This document shows, piece by piece, positions 45,952 through 55,249 of a stretch of DNA of 64,000 nucleotides; the first letter of the stretch is position 1; each line of letters starts with the position of its first letter. The notes below the pieces were generated by a model. It was not told the origin of the DNA. It ran no database searches and worked only from the letters and a program-made list of their open reading frames with translations. Origin of the DNA: Oceanospirillales bacterium (GTDB lineage Bacteria; Pseudomonadota; Gammaproteobacteria; Pseudomonadales; Endozoicomonadaceae); contig SIHQ01000004.1 of assembly GCA_004762125.1 (NCBI GenBank), positions 124,001 to 188,000 on the forward strand, written 5' to 3'. A program made the position numbers and the translations under genes.

Positions 45952-48474
45952 ATGTCATTTACTCTCCCGAAATTACCTGTATCTGAAATCCTTTCAGAGC
46001 TCAGTGACACACTTACCCGGCATGACCGGGTTATTCTTCAGGCTGCTACCGGAGCCGGTAAAACAACACTGGTTCCATTACACCTTCTACAAAGCATGGA
46101 ACCTGGTGGCAAAATTCTGATGCTGGAGCCCCGTCGCCTAGCGGCTTCGGCTGCCGCAACCAGAATGGCCAGTATTATTGGTGAACCCGTCGGAGAAACC
46201 GTCGGCTACCGTATGCAGCTGGAAAACAGAGTCGGCAAGAAAACCAGAATAGAGGTAGTGACCGAGGGTATTCTTACCCGAATGCTTCAACAGGATCCGG
46301 AACTCTCAGATTATTCCTTACTGATTTTTGATGAATTCCATGAGCGTTCAGTTCAGGCTGACCTTGGCTTGGCGCTCAGCCTTCAGTGTCAGGAATACCT
46401 GCGTGAAGAGCCTTTAAAACTGCTGATCATGTCCGCTACTTTGCAAGCGGAACAACTCAGCCAAAGGCTGGCAGCACCCGTTATCACCAGTAAGGGCTTT
46501 CTTTACCCTGTCGAAGAAGTGTATCTAGATACACCTTTATCAGATCGACATTTTTTTACAGTCTGCGATAAGGTCTGTCAGCTGGCTTTACGAGCCCTGA
46601 GAGAGCAGCAAGGCTCCATCCTGATTTTCATGCCCGGTGCTGGTGAAATCAGGCAACTGGAAAAACTGCTCAGTGAAAAATCCCTGCCTGACGACACCGA
46701 TGTTCATCCCCTCTTTGGTGATATGTCTCTCGCTCAACAAAGAGATGCTATTGCTGCTTCAAAACCAGGTAAAAGAAAACTGGTTATAGCCACCAATATT
46801 GCCGAAACATCCCTGACCATTAATGGTATCAGCGTGGTCATTGATTCTGGCCTGAGCCGAAAAGCCGTTTTCGATGCCAGCTCGGGAATGACCCGACTGG
46901 AAACTCGAAGATGCAGTCTAAGCAGTGCCGATCAACGAAAAGGCCGTGCCGGACGATTGGAACCGGGGGTTTGTTACCGCTTATGGACCGTTTCAGAACA
47001 CCAACGTCTGGAAAAACATGATACTCCAGAGATAATGAAAGCCGATCTTTCACCTCTTGCTCTGGATCTCTGTAATTGGGGAGCCTCTCCCAGTGAACTC
47101 TTCTGGCTAGCCCCTCCTCCAGAACGACGCTACAACGAAGCGCTCTCGTTATTAGAACAGTTGAATGCCATAGAATCCGCCACAGCCAACAATACATACA
47201 GAACCACTGAGCACGGACAGCAAATGAGTAGGCTTGGTGCACATCCAAGAATATCTCACCTGCTGCTGAAATCTGCTGAACTGGGCGCATTGAAACAAGG
47301 AAGCTTGCTGGCTGCACTGCTGACCGAACGAGATATCATCAAAGGCGGAAATAAGCAGTCAGCGAATATTCTGGATCGTATTGTACTGCTGGAATCAACG
47401 GGAAAATCCAGAGCGTTTGCAAGAGTTCATTTACTGGCAAATCGCTGGCAAAAACAACTGGCGAAAAAACAGAAAGCCAATGAATCCAGCACTTCTTATT
47501 CACAGTTACTGATGGCTGCATATCCTGACAGAATCGCCCAGCGCCGTGGTCAATCTCATCAATACTTGATGAACTCCGGACAGGGAATTGAACTGAGTAT
47601 GGATGACCCTCTCTGCAATTCTGAATATCTTGTAGTTCCAGCCATTGGCGGAGCCAGCCAGCGATCCAACGCCAACATTTTCCTGGCCTGCGCTACTGAT
47701 CGAAATGAGATCCATGAATCACTGGGCGACCAGATTTCAGAGCAAGCCTGTACTCGCTGGGACAGCCGCCAGCAGAGAGTTGTATCCAACGTTGAAACTC
47801 GACTGGGAGCTTTGATATTGGAGCAACAGTCTTTAAAAAAACCTGAACCCGGAACTATATGTGCCGCCATGCAAATGGGTATTCTTGAAGCCGGCCTTAA
47901 CGTTTTACCCTGGAATAAAGAATCAGAGCAATTCAGAACCCGAATCGGCTTCCTTGCCCGCTTTAATGATGCTATTAACGAGCAATTTCCAAACACTTCT
48001 GACCCAGCCCTGCTCAACGATATGGCAAACTGGCTCGCCCCATTCCTCGATGACTGTACTCGTTATGAGCACCTGAAAAAGTTGAATATGAAAGAGATAC
48101 TGTTAAGCATGCTGAGCTGGCCACAACAACAGCTCCTCAATGAACAGGCTCCAGAACGTTTGCAGGTACCCAGTGGCTCACGGATTTTTATCAATTATAA
48201 AAACCTTGAAGAACCAAAGGTTTCAGCCCGATTGCAGGAACTCTTTGGAATGCTGGATACACCGGTTATAGGCTTTGGCAAACAGCCTGTTACCATTGAA
48301 ATACTTTCCCCTGCTCAACGGCCGGTACAAATCACTAAAGACCTGAAAAGCTTCTGGCAGAACACTTACTCCGAAGTCAGAAAAGACCTTAAAGGCCGAT
48401 ACCCAAAACATTATTGGCCCGATGATCCCATGCAAGCTGAAGCCACACGATTTGTTCGGCCAAGAAAGAGCTAA
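45952..48474 (+). CDS. hrpB: ATP-dependent helicase HrpB
   Basis: A DEAH-type superfamily 2 helicase, 840 residues. The Walker A motif GAGKTT lies near residue 36, the DEAH box appears as DEFHER, SAT in MSATLQ is motif III, and ATNIAETSLTI with QRKGRAGR is the C-terminal RecA lobe. The HrpB-specific C-terminal region is present to the end (HYWPDDPMQAEATR). Some homologues process mRNA or contribute to surface adhesion, but the general role is unsettled. It follows the RmlD-like gene closely and is trailed by a flavoprotein gene 46 bp later. Confidence 0.95.
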   Translation: MSFTLPKLPVSEILSELSDTLTRHDRVILQAATGAGKTTLVPLHLLQSMEPGGKILMLEPRRLAASAAATRMASIIGEPVGETVGYRMQLENRVGKKTRIEVVTEGILTRMLQQDPELSDYSLLIFDEFHERSVQADLGLALSLQCQEYLREEPLKLLIMSATLQAEQLSQRLAAPVITSKGFLYPVEEVYLDTPLSDRHFFTVCDKVCQLALRALREQQGSILIFMPGAGEIRQLEKLLSEKSLPDDTDVHPLFGDMSLAQQRDAIAASKPGKRKLVIATNIAETSLTINGISVVIDSGLSRKAVFDASSGMTRLETRRCSLSSADQRKGRAGRLEPGVCYRLWTVSEHQRLEKHDTPEIMKADLSPLALDLCNWGASPSELFWLAPPPERRYNEALSLLEQLNAIESATANNTYRTTEHGQQMSRLGAHPRISHLLLKSAELGALKQGSLLAALLTERDIIKGGNKQSANILDRIVLLESTGKSRAFARVHLLANRWQKQLAKKQKANESSTSYSQLLMAAYPDRIAQRRGQSHQYLMNSGQGIELSMDDPLCNSEYLVVPAIGGASQRSNANIFLACATDRNEIHESLGDQISEQACTRWDSRQQRVVSNVETRLGALILEQQSLKKPEPGTICAAMQMGILEAGLNVLPWNKESEQFRTRIGFLARFNDAINEQFPNTSDPALLNDMANWLAPFLDDCTRYEHLKKLNMKEILLSMLSWPQQQLLNEQAPERLQVPSGSRIFINYKNLEEPKVSARLQELFGMLDTPVIGFGKQPVTIEILSPAQRPVQITKDLKSFWQNTYSEVRKDLKGRYPKHYWPDDPMQAEATRFVRPRKS

Positions 48475-48520
48475 ACTGTTACGCTTACCAATGCCTATAG
48501 CAAAAAAACAGGAGTGATTT

Positions 48521-49255
48521 ATGCCACGCCCTACCTATCCGGTCACTCTTGTCGCCAGACACCAACTGAGCAGTAATACCATTCAACTGGACTTCAGAGT
48601 TGATGATAATTTCTCTTACGAGGCAGGCCAGTTTATTCAGCTGCATTTTCGCCATAACGGTGAAGACGTTAAGCGCAGTTACAGCATTGCTAACAGCCCC
48701 TCTTCTTTTACTTCCACAGGCATTCTCGAAATAGCTCTGAGTTACGTTGACGGTGGCGTTGCTTCAGAATTTTTCTCGAACCTTGAGCAAGGTATCGAAT
48801 TATCTATTGGCGGCCCCTTCGGCATTTTGACTGCTCCTAAAAAACCTTCCGGACAAGTTATTCTCGTGGGAACCGGTACAGGCATTGCTCCATACCGAGC
48901 CATGGCCGAAGAGCTAGTAGCTTTGGCAGAGAGGGGAACAAAAATATCCATACTGATGGGCGTTCGCTCCAGGAATGAATTGATCTATTCAGCGGATCTT
49001 AAGGCGCTTGCCGACAGAAGCGATGACGTCTCTTACCTAACCTGCTTCAGCAGAGAAACAGACGTTGATTCCACTCGCGGTGAAATCAACGGTTATGTCC
49101 AAAGTCAGTTTGATACTCTGAACATCAACCCGGAATCAGATTTGGTATACCTCTGCGGAAATCCGAAAATGATTGATGACGCGACTCTGCAACTCAAAGA
49201 AATGGGACTGGGAGTCAGACAAATCAAACGTGAAAAATACGTTTTCTCAAGTTAG
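48521..49255 (+). CDS. Ferredoxin/flavodoxin-NADP reductase-like flavoprotein
   Basis: An FAD- and NAD(P)H-binding electron-transfer enzyme of 244 residues. The FAD motif RSYSIAN, the phosphate-binding GGPFGILTAP, the NAD(P) glycine motif GTGTGIAPYRAMAEEL and the C-terminal CGNPKMIDDA match the FNR superfamily. The absence of a 2Fe-2S domain separates it from oxygenase reductases. The last residues (REKYVFSS) lack the aromatic terminus typical of plant-type FNR and resemble bacterial forms. AGGAGTG precedes the ATG. The partner protein is unknown. Confidence 0.88.
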   Translation: MPRPTYPVTLVARHQLSSNTIQLDFRVDDNFSYEAGQFIQLHFRHNGEDVKRSYSIANSPSSFTSTGILEIALSYVDGGVASEFFSNLEQGIELSIGGPFGILTAPKKPSGQVILVGTGTGIAPYRAMAEELVALAERGTKISILMGVRSRNELIYSADLKALADRSDDVSYLTCFSRETDVDSTRGEINGYVQSQFDTLNINPESDLVYLCGNPKMIDDATLQLKEMGLGVRQIKREKYVFSS

Positions 49256-49282
49256 ATTCACTCTAGCTAAAACATCTCAGGT

Positions 49283-50506
49283 TCAGGTACGGCTGCGTTC
49301 CAGAACCACTACGATATAAAACCACAGGTTACCTACCAGAATGCCGGCCAGAACATCTCCTAGCCAGTGCACTTCAAGCATCAACCGTGATAATGCCACC
49401 AACAAAATTAAAAACATCGCCAACGAATAGCCACTGATTTTTATCAACCATTTTCTGCCCTCAGTGAACAGAAAAACGGCCAGTAACCAGACAAAGGTTG
49501 CCTGCGTTGTGTGACCTGAAGGAAAGGAGAATTGATCAAAACCATCAAAATTCCCCGGCCTTGGCTTATCAATCAAATATTTCATAATCCACAGCGTGGC
49601 TTCCATCCCCACCAAACCAATGGTTACTGATTGGATAGCCTGAGTATTCTTCTGCCATATCAGATAACAATAACCTGTTAGCAATGGTACCCATAACAAG
49701 CCAAGACTCCCGACCCAGGTCACTAAACCGAATAAATATACGACGATTGATACATTAAACTGAAACAGAAACTGCTGAGTTCTCAGGTTTATCTCATCCA
49801 TCTGGCCACTGATATCCGTGACAGTGAGTAGTCCCAGCGCAATATTAATCAGCAGTATCATGGTAACCGGTGTCGCTAGCTGCATACCCTTGCCTAGGCA
49901 CCACCGATCAACTTGTTTGCAAATGACTGTGACAAAACAGGCGGAGAGAGCAAGAGACATCAGCAACCAATAAAAATTATCAGGCAGATGATTTTTTAGC
50001 GCAGCACCCGTCAGAAAACCAGGAACCATATACAGGAAAGCCCAAGGTACCGCCGACAGGAAGTTAATGCTGTAAAAACGCCAGGGACTCATCTCCATCA
50101 TACCCGCAACAGCTGGAATAATCGGACGAATCGGGCCAACGAAACGGCCCAGAGCAATAGAAAGACCTCCATAGTCAGCAAAAAACTGCTCTGTTTTATC
50201 GAGCCATTCCGGATGACGATCGAAAGGCCAACTGTTTCTGACTCTTGAGTGAAGCCTGCTGCCAATCTGGAAACTGATGCCATCACCCAGCACCGCTCCC
50301 ACAAAAGCCCAAACTAACATGGTTTCCATACCCATCAGTCCACTGCCTGCCAGCGCCGCTAATGCGAACAGCATCGCAACACCAGGTACCAGGAGGCCAA
50401 TAGCTAACAAAGACTCGACCAGTGCCACCAGTGCAATAACTGGCCCCAGCCAACTACTGTGGACTACCAACCAGGCGTGTATGGCCTGAAAACTATCTAA
50501 CACCAC
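49283..50506 (-). CDS. DedA-PAP2 fusion membrane protein
   Basis: Two known membrane domains are joined. Residues 1 to about 200 are DedA-like (LLVPGVAMLFALAALAG, then LGDGISFQIGSRLH and FVGPIRPIIPAVAGM), a family implicated in undecaprenyl-phosphate or phospholipid flipping. Residues 210-407 carry a PAP2 phosphatase with the full triad KYLIDKPRP, FPSGHTT and SRLMLEVHWLGD. Such fusions occur in several proteobacteria and suggest coupled dephosphorylation and recycling of a lipid carrier. It is convergent with the FNR-like gene at a 27-bp distance. Confidence 0.92.
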   Translation of the reverse strand: MVLDSFQAIHAWLVVHSSWLGPVIALVALVESLLAIGLLVPGVAMLFALAALAGSGLMGMETMLVWAFVGAVLGDGISFQIGSRLHSRVRNSWPFDRHPEWLDKTEQFFADYGGLSIALGRFVGPIRPIIPAVAGMMEMSPWRFYSINFLSAVPWAFLYMVPGFLTGAALKNHLPDNFYWLLMSLALSACFVTVICKQVDRWCLGKGMQLATPVTMILLINIALGLLTVTDISGQMDEINLRTQQFLFQFNVSIVVYLFGLVTWVGSLGLLWVPLLTGYCYLIWQKNTQAIQSVTIGLVGMEATLWIMKYLIDKPRPGNFDGFDQFSFPSGHTTQATFVWLLAVFLFTEGRKWLIKISGYSLAMFLILLVALSRLMLEVHWLGDVLAGILVGNLWFYIVVVLERSRT

Positions 50507-50817
50507 TCAATCCGCCCTATCGTTGAGTAAATCCATCTACCTGCAGCCACGAGAAGAAGTTACGTACAATAACCTGACATCTTTCCAGATAACGTTCCTT
50601 TATGACACCAGAACGTTAACTAAAATTCAGAACATTACCTTATGCTCAGCTCAGTCTTAATCCGGACCTATATCAATCTGCTCTCTTCAAGCTTGGCTAT
50701 TCCGAGCTAGCCCGTTATTGTGATGGAAGAAACCTTGAGTATTCGAAAATAGACGGCATAGGCCAACCTATTGGCCTGCTTTTCCAGTACTCAACGATAA
50801 GACGTCAGGAATAAATC
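50507..50817. other. Intergenic region with open frame and hairpin
   Basis: A start-less open frame at 50620-50814 reads like protein near its end (LGYSELARYC, YSKIDGIGQPIGLLFQYS) and may be a gene remnant. AGGCCAA (50760-50766) pairs with TTGGCCT (50771-50777) before GCTTTT, a terminator-like hairpin 35 bp ahead of the deacetylase start. Confidence 0.35.
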
Positions 50818-51882
50818 ATGAAACAATTACTGAAGGGACTCTGTAGCGCCCTTATCATCCATTCTGCCGCAGTATCGGCAGCTGATAGTGCCGTGTTTCT
50901 GCAGTATCACCATGTCAGCGACAAGACTCCTGCTGTCACCAGTATCAGACCTGATCGATTCAAGGAGCACCTCAATTACCTTGATAGCAATGGGTACCAG
51001 GTAAAAGATATCGTTGAAACCACCAAAGCTATCCAGAATGGCAAAAGTTTGCCGGATAAGACCGTTGTTATCACTTTTGATGATGCTTATCTGAATATCT
51101 ATGAAAATGCGTTTCCGCTCTTAAAAGAGAAGGGCTGGCCATTCACTCTATTTGTTAGCACCGAGCCTGTTGATCGCAACTTTGGCAAATTCCTGAATTG
51201 GGATCAGCTACGTGAAATGGCTGAATCAGGTGCCACTATTGCTAACCATACCGTCAGTCATGATCACCTTCCTGAAAAGCTGGATAAAGAAACCAATGAT
51301 CAATGGCTGGCACGAATCAGACAAGATATTGAAACGTCCGAGGCCCGTATAAGAGATAAGACAGAGCAAAGCGTTAAAATACTGGCCTGGCCTTTTGGTG
51401 AAACAGCTCCTGAACTTCGAGCCTTGATCAAAGAAATGGGTTTTATAGGTTTTGGTCAACAGTCCGGCGCCGTTGGCCCACTGTCTGACTTTACACGTTT
51501 GCCCAGATACCCCATGTCCGGAAACTACAGCTCCTTAAACGGGTTCAAAACCAAAATAAAAACTCTGCCATTGCCTGTCACGGAGCGTCTTCCTGACACG
51601 GCCATTATCTCTGATGACAATCTCAAGCCAGCCATGGAGGTGACGCTTGAAAGCGGTAACTATCAGAAGAAACAGCTGCGCTGCTATGCCACTGGTCAAG
51701 GTGAACTTGAAGTGGATTGGCTGGATGAATCAAGAAGCCGTTTTATTACTCGAGCCAAAGCGCCCTTGCCAGTAGGCAGAAGTCGCTATAATTGCACAGC
51801 CCCTTCTAATAGCGGCAAGCAGTACTACTGGTACTCACACCAGTGGTTAAGGTTTGCAGCCAACGGCAAAGCCATCGATTAA
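50818..51882 (+). CDS. Exported polysaccharide deacetylase
   Basis: A NodB-homology (CE4) deacetylase: VVITFDDAY gives the catalytic and metal aspartates, NHTVSHDHL the metal histidines, and WPFGETAPEL the later motif. FLQYHHVSD at the mature N terminus is typical of the PgaB/IcaB type acting on poly-N-acetylglucosamine. The signal peptide (residues 1-22, ending VSA/AD) directs it to the periplasm. The C-terminal 100 residues form a beta-rich add-on I cannot name. The next gene, a cytochrome c lipoprotein, starts 8 bp later, so they form an operon. No pga or ica genes are nearby. Confidence 0.88.
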   Translation: MKQLLKGLCSALIIHSAAVSAADSAVFLQYHHVSDKTPAVTSIRPDRFKEHLNYLDSNGYQVKDIVETTKAIQNGKSLPDKTVVITFDDAYLNIYENAFPLLKEKGWPFTLFVSTEPVDRNFGKFLNWDQLREMAESGATIANHTVSHDHLPEKLDKETNDQWLARIRQDIETSEARIRDKTEQSVKILAWPFGETAPELRALIKEMGFIGFGQQSGAVGPLSDFTRLPRYPMSGNYSSLNGFKTKIKTLPLPVTERLPDTAIISDDNLKPAMEVTLESGNYQKKQLRCYATGQGELEVDWLDESRSRFITRAKAPLPVGRSRYNCTAPSNSGKQYYWYSHQWLRFAANGKAID

Positions 51883-51890
51883 GGTGATTT

Positions 51891-52247
51891 ATGACAAAAT
51901 CGTTTCGGAATTACGCTCTGATCTCATTTTTAATATTGATTTCAGGTTGCTCAGAGCAGAAACCGGAGCGCTCGGTCATTCAGATGACTCCAGAGCTGAC
52001 TGCCGCCAGAAACAAAGCTCTCGTTCTCTGTGCTGGCTGCCATGGCCCTGAAGGTATGGGCACCGCTGATTTTAATCCCAACCTAGCCTGTCAGAAACAA
52101 GTTTATATGACCAAACAGCTGAACGACTACCGGGAAGGTAAGCGGACCAATCACCCTTCTATGACTGCTATTTCCAGAATGCTGAGTCCACAGGAAGTCA
52201 ATGATATTAGCCTTTGGTATTCACTCCAAAATTGCATAAGTGATTGA
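51891..52247 (+). CDS. Cytochrome c-type lipoprotein
   Basis: A small class I c-type cytochrome of 118 residues. The lipoprotein signal ends LISGC (cysteine 20), and the heme motif CAGCH is followed by GPEGMGTADFNPNLACQ. The distal ligand is probably the methionine in YMTKQL or in NHPSMTAISRM, as in cytochromes c553 and c4. It would sit on the periplasmic face of a membrane and pass electrons. AAGGTGA precedes the ATG. It is co-transcribed with the deacetylase, though a functional link is not obvious. Confidence 0.88.
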   Translation: MTKSFRNYALISFLILISGCSEQKPERSVIQMTPELTAARNKALVLCAGCHGPEGMGTADFNPNLACQKQVYMTKQLNDYREGKRTNHPSMTAISRMLSPQEVNDISLWYSLQNCISD

Positions 52248-52359
52248 TAATTAACATTTAAGTATCCCTAACAGCTCCGTCAGTCATATCTTCTTGCACC
52301 CGTGACATACTGCCAGTCGTTAAAAAACCATTGGTAAAAACATTCACAGGGGGTGAATT

Positions 52360-52992
52360 ATGAGCGTAAGTTATGATGCGGTGATACGCAGAGAACCATT
52401 CTTGGTTCAGCTGGGAGAACAAGGTGGAGGAGCTTTAACCAGCTGCTCTGAAAAAGCAGCCCGAGCATTAAAGAAAGCAGCTAAAGCTGCATGCTGGGTA
52501 GGCCGGAGTATCTACAACACAAAAGGCATTAAAAGCATCAGGAACACTGTTAGCTATTACTGCCAAGAGCGACCTTATGTTGGTAGACCATTAAAAGATT
52601 GGGGCAAAGTGGCTGCGGTCTACACCCAATCTATTCTGGCTGGCTCTCTGGTTGGCTGTGGAGCCGGGGGCATGGTAGGCCTGTTTGCTTCTACCGGCAA
52701 CGTCCCTATCACGTTCTGTACAGCTACAGTTGGCGCCTTTTTCGGAGCAGGGATTGGTGTTATTGATGCCATGCGTACTGTTTCAGATAAAGAGAAATTA
52801 GGAGACATAGGCAAAAAGATCACCTACCAACAGTTCATACTGAACCGAGCTGAGCAATACAAGGAGCAGCAATTAGAACTGGTTGAGCAACAAAAATCGG
52901 AGCTAAAGGCAAAACAGACAGAATCATTGGTTGAGCCGAGGCTACTCTCAAACTCAAAACGTCAGCCCGTCACCTCAAAAACTGCTCAATAA
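52360..52992 (+). CDS. Unknown protein with glycine-zipper membrane hairpin
   Basis: I do not recognise this 210-residue protein. A basic, alanine-rich helical region (residues 30-55) is followed by two hydrophobic glycine-rich segments at about 90-112 and 117-137 (AGSLVGCGAGGMVGLF and TATVGAFFGAGIGVI), a pattern of glycine-zipper membrane hairpins. The C terminus is a charged coiled coil (ILNRAEQYKEQQLELVEQQK). There is no cleavable signal peptide. AGGGGGTG precedes the ATG, an unusually strong ribosome site. It is a single gene closed by a perfect terminator. Chlamydial and other host-directed membrane proteins have similar bilobed hairpins, but no homology is claimed. Confidence 0.7.
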   Translation: MSVSYDAVIRREPFLVQLGEQGGGALTSCSEKAARALKKAAKAACWVGRSIYNTKGIKSIRNTVSYYCQERPYVGRPLKDWGKVAAVYTQSILAGSLVGCGAGGMVGLFASTGNVPITFCTATVGAFFGAGIGVIDAMRTVSDKEKLGDIGKKITYQQFILNRAEQYKEQQLELVEQQKSELKAKQTESLVEPRLLSNSKRQPVTSKTAQ

Positions 52993-52998
52993 CTCTAT

Positions 52999-53027
52999 GG
53001 AGGGCTCTCGCCCTCCTTTTCTTTTTC
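52999..53027 (+). terminator. Intrinsic terminator after the 52360 gene
   Basis: GGAGGGC (52999-53005) pairs with GCCCTCC (53010-53016) around TCTC, followed by TTTTCTTTTTC. It is a canonical Rho-independent terminator. Confidence 0.92.
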
Positions 53028-53109
53028 ATGACTTGCTAAGCCCGAAGATGGAACTAACTTTATTTATATAGGGAATAATATTAAAACTCGGGAATAAGTG
53101 AAGTTCGCC

Positions 53110-53418
53110 ATGAATGAAGATACCGTCAAAAAGCTGGCCCTGATCATTGCCGCTAACTGCACCAGAGAGTCTGTACTGGAAGAAACCCTGAAAAAAGGTG
53201 CTTTGGAGCAAAGTGACCTGGACACCTTCAATAAACAAATGTCTGATCGCTTGTATACCTTTCTGACCTATCTGCTTAATAAGCCGGCTGATGAATATTC
53301 TGTGATGATGGGTGAGCTGTCCAAGCACTTCCCGGAAAGCTGGGGTATGCCCGATCTGGATCAGGGATTTATGAATGTGATCAATCAGCCGCCGGCATCT
53401 CCTCCCACGGCACACTAA
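53110..53418 (+). CDS. Conserved hypothetical, 102 aa
   Basis: A small soluble helical protein. The segment VKKLALIIAANCTRESVLE followed by FNKQMSDRLYTFLTYLL resembles conserved hypotheticals seen in Pseudomonas and Vibrio, but I cannot name the family. It ends in a proline-rich tail (NQPPASPPTAH). I prefer the ATG at 53110 because it starts the conserved helix; a GTG at 53098 with GGGA upstream would add four residues. There is no signal peptide or catalytic motif. Confidence 0.65.
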   Translation: MNEDTVKKLALIIAANCTRESVLEETLKKGALEQSDLDTFNKQMSDRLYTFLTYLLNKPADEYSVMMGELSKHFPESWGMPDLDQGFMNVINQPPASPPTAH

Positions 53419-53445
53419 GCAGTTTCTGGTTAAGCAGTTATTCTG

Positions 53446-54399
53446 ATGACCACACCAAATGATATAAAAACCATGACTCAGATATCTGTAAACAAACTTG
53501 GTCTGCTCATTATCCTGTTGTGCCTCACCATTTTATGTCAGGCCAATATTCTGCCTCGAAAAGCAGTCAAACACCTTCCTCTTCCTCAGCCCGAGCTGGT
53601 TTCAACGCTTTCCGAACTTATGAAGCTTCTTGATATTCCTCACAAGAAGACACTGCGTTCTACTATCAAAGCCAGTCAGGTCTGGAGAAGAAAACCTGAC
53701 CAGGAACGTTGGGAAGTACCTGATCTGCAATTAACACCGGAAAAACAACAAAAAGTAATGAAGTTGCTGTCCAAACTGGGATTGACGAATGAAATCATGC
53801 CTGAACCAAAACAATTCCGGTATGCCGTCATACTCTCGGGAACAGCTCCAAGAATGCGTTTTAGACTACAACAATTAGTTAAAAACTGGCAGGCTGGAGT
53901 CAGATTCGACAACATCATATTTCTCACCAGCCAACGGATTCTAAACCCTGAAATCGATGAGATTGATGAACTAGTGGTCAGTACCATCGGCTCACACAGA
54001 ACGACCTCTGAAAAAGCCAAGGCACTGCCCGCAACCGAATTCGAAGCAGCCCGTATGGTCTTCCTCAGCACTCCTATGCCGGATGAAATGAAAAAACTAA
54101 AAATTCATTACACATCCACTCCCAGAGATTGGACAGGTTCTCGTTGGCAGCGAAAAAACACACGTCAAGGAATACAAGACTGGCTGTCAACACATCCGGA
54201 GGCAGGCAGTGTTTTGATCGTTTCCAACCAGCCTCATGTTCTTTATCAGGGAGAAGTGGCATACCAAGAATTCCCTGAAAACTTTCCAGTTTATATAACC
54301 GGAGAGGCAATTACATTGGATAACCCTCATCTGATTCACTACCTTGATGCCCTCGCCTTATGGCTTCATAATCTGGAATTCAGGCTAAACAATGACTAA
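53446..54399 (+). CDS. Exported unknown protein, intact copy of a tandem pair
   Basis: I do not recognise the family. The 317-residue protein has a signal peptide (hydrophobic run LLIILLCLTILCQA), most natural if translation begins at the second methionine at 53473. The mature part contains WRRKPDQERWEVPDL near residue 80, an apparent Rossmann-like core (RYAVILSGTAPRMRFRLQQL, FDNIIFLTSQR, SVLIVSNQPHVLYQ) and a C-terminal LDALALWLHNLEF. The same blocks recur in the broken copy directly downstream (54472-55248), so this is a tandem duplication. The beta-strand pattern recalls DUF218/YdcF-type folds but without a clear motif match. Confidence 0.75.
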   Translation: MTTPNDIKTMTQISVNKLGLLIILLCLTILCQANILPRKAVKHLPLPQPELVSTLSELMKLLDIPHKKTLRSTIKASQVWRRKPDQERWEVPDLQLTPEKQQKVMKLLSKLGLTNEIMPEPKQFRYAVILSGTAPRMRFRLQQLVKNWQAGVRFDNIIFLTSQRILNPEIDEIDELVVSTIGSHRTTSEKAKALPATEFEAARMVFLSTPMPDEMKKLKIHYTSTPRDWTGSRWQRKNTRQGIQDWLSTHPEAGSVLIVSNQPHVLYQGEVAYQEFPENFPVYITGEAITLDNPHLIHYLDALALWLHNLEFRLNND

Positions 54400-54471
54400 G
54401 AAAATCAGAGGGATTAATCTGAAGCCGATAGCCGAAAAACAAACAACCTGTTCATAAAAACTAATCCCTTA

Positions 54472-55248
54472 ATGAAAGAGAATGTTTTTTACAACACTTC
54501 GCGCACCTTACCTGAGTTTTCTGAATCACTACAAACGGTCACCGACATCCTGGATGTTCCTCACACAAAATCGCCAACCAGCATCATTGAAGCCAGTCAG
54601 ATCTGGCGTCGACAACCCGACCAGGAACGTTGGGAACTGCCAGAACTACCGTTGAGAAACCTTCAAAGAAAACAGCTAATAAACAAATTGAAAGAACTTG
54701 GTTTTATTTCAGAAATTAAACCTCGGAAATTTAATTATCACTGAGGGATGTCTACCGGCGCTGTTTTCGTTAAAAGTGGTAATGCCATTTTTGCCACTTT
54801 TTTGGGTGGCAATACAGTATCTGAATTGTCAGTAAGTGACCTTTTTCGAGATTTAGCCGTATTTCCACTATTAGTTGAGACAGCGCCATGTCTACCGTTG
54901 ACAGAAACAGAAGGCGCTGTACGTCTTTATGAAAGCTATGACCTACCAAAAGATATACAACAACTGCCAGTAGAATTTATTGATACACCTGCCACCTGGA
55001 ATGGTGAATATTGGCGAAGGGCAAATACCAGAGATACATTAAAAGCCTGGTTAAATCAGAGCCCCGAAAACGGTAAAACTCTGGTTGTTTCAGACCAGCC
55101 TAACTCACTCTATCAACTGGAAGTGGTTAGACAGGAACTGCCAACGACATTTTCAATTGAAATGACGGCAGACAAAGCCAGCGACGAAATCCCTGTCGCC
55201 CTCTATCTTGATACAATGGCTCTTTGGCTGCACAATCTAAACAAATAA
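54472..55248 (+). pseudogene. Broken tandem paralogue of the 53446 gene
   Basis: Two collinear open frames (54472-54744 and 54748-55248) lie in the same phase, separated only by a TGA and one codon. Together they match the upstream gene along its whole mature length: IEASQIWRRQPDQERWELPEL before the stop, then WRRANTRDTLKAWL, LVVSDQPNSLYQLEVVRQELP and LDTMALWLHNL after it. The TGA falls where the intact copy has valine in FRYAVILSG. The signal peptide is also missing. This is best read as a decaying duplicate; expression of the second part from the ATG at 54748 is possible but lacks a clear ribosome site. Confidence 0.8.
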
Positions 55249-55249
55249 A

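Noticed and set aside
54742-54744. TGA in the second tandem copy as a selenocysteine codon
   Set aside because: The aligned residue in the intact copy is valine, the copy also lacks its signal peptide, and no selenoprotein context is present; a nonsense mutation is simpler.
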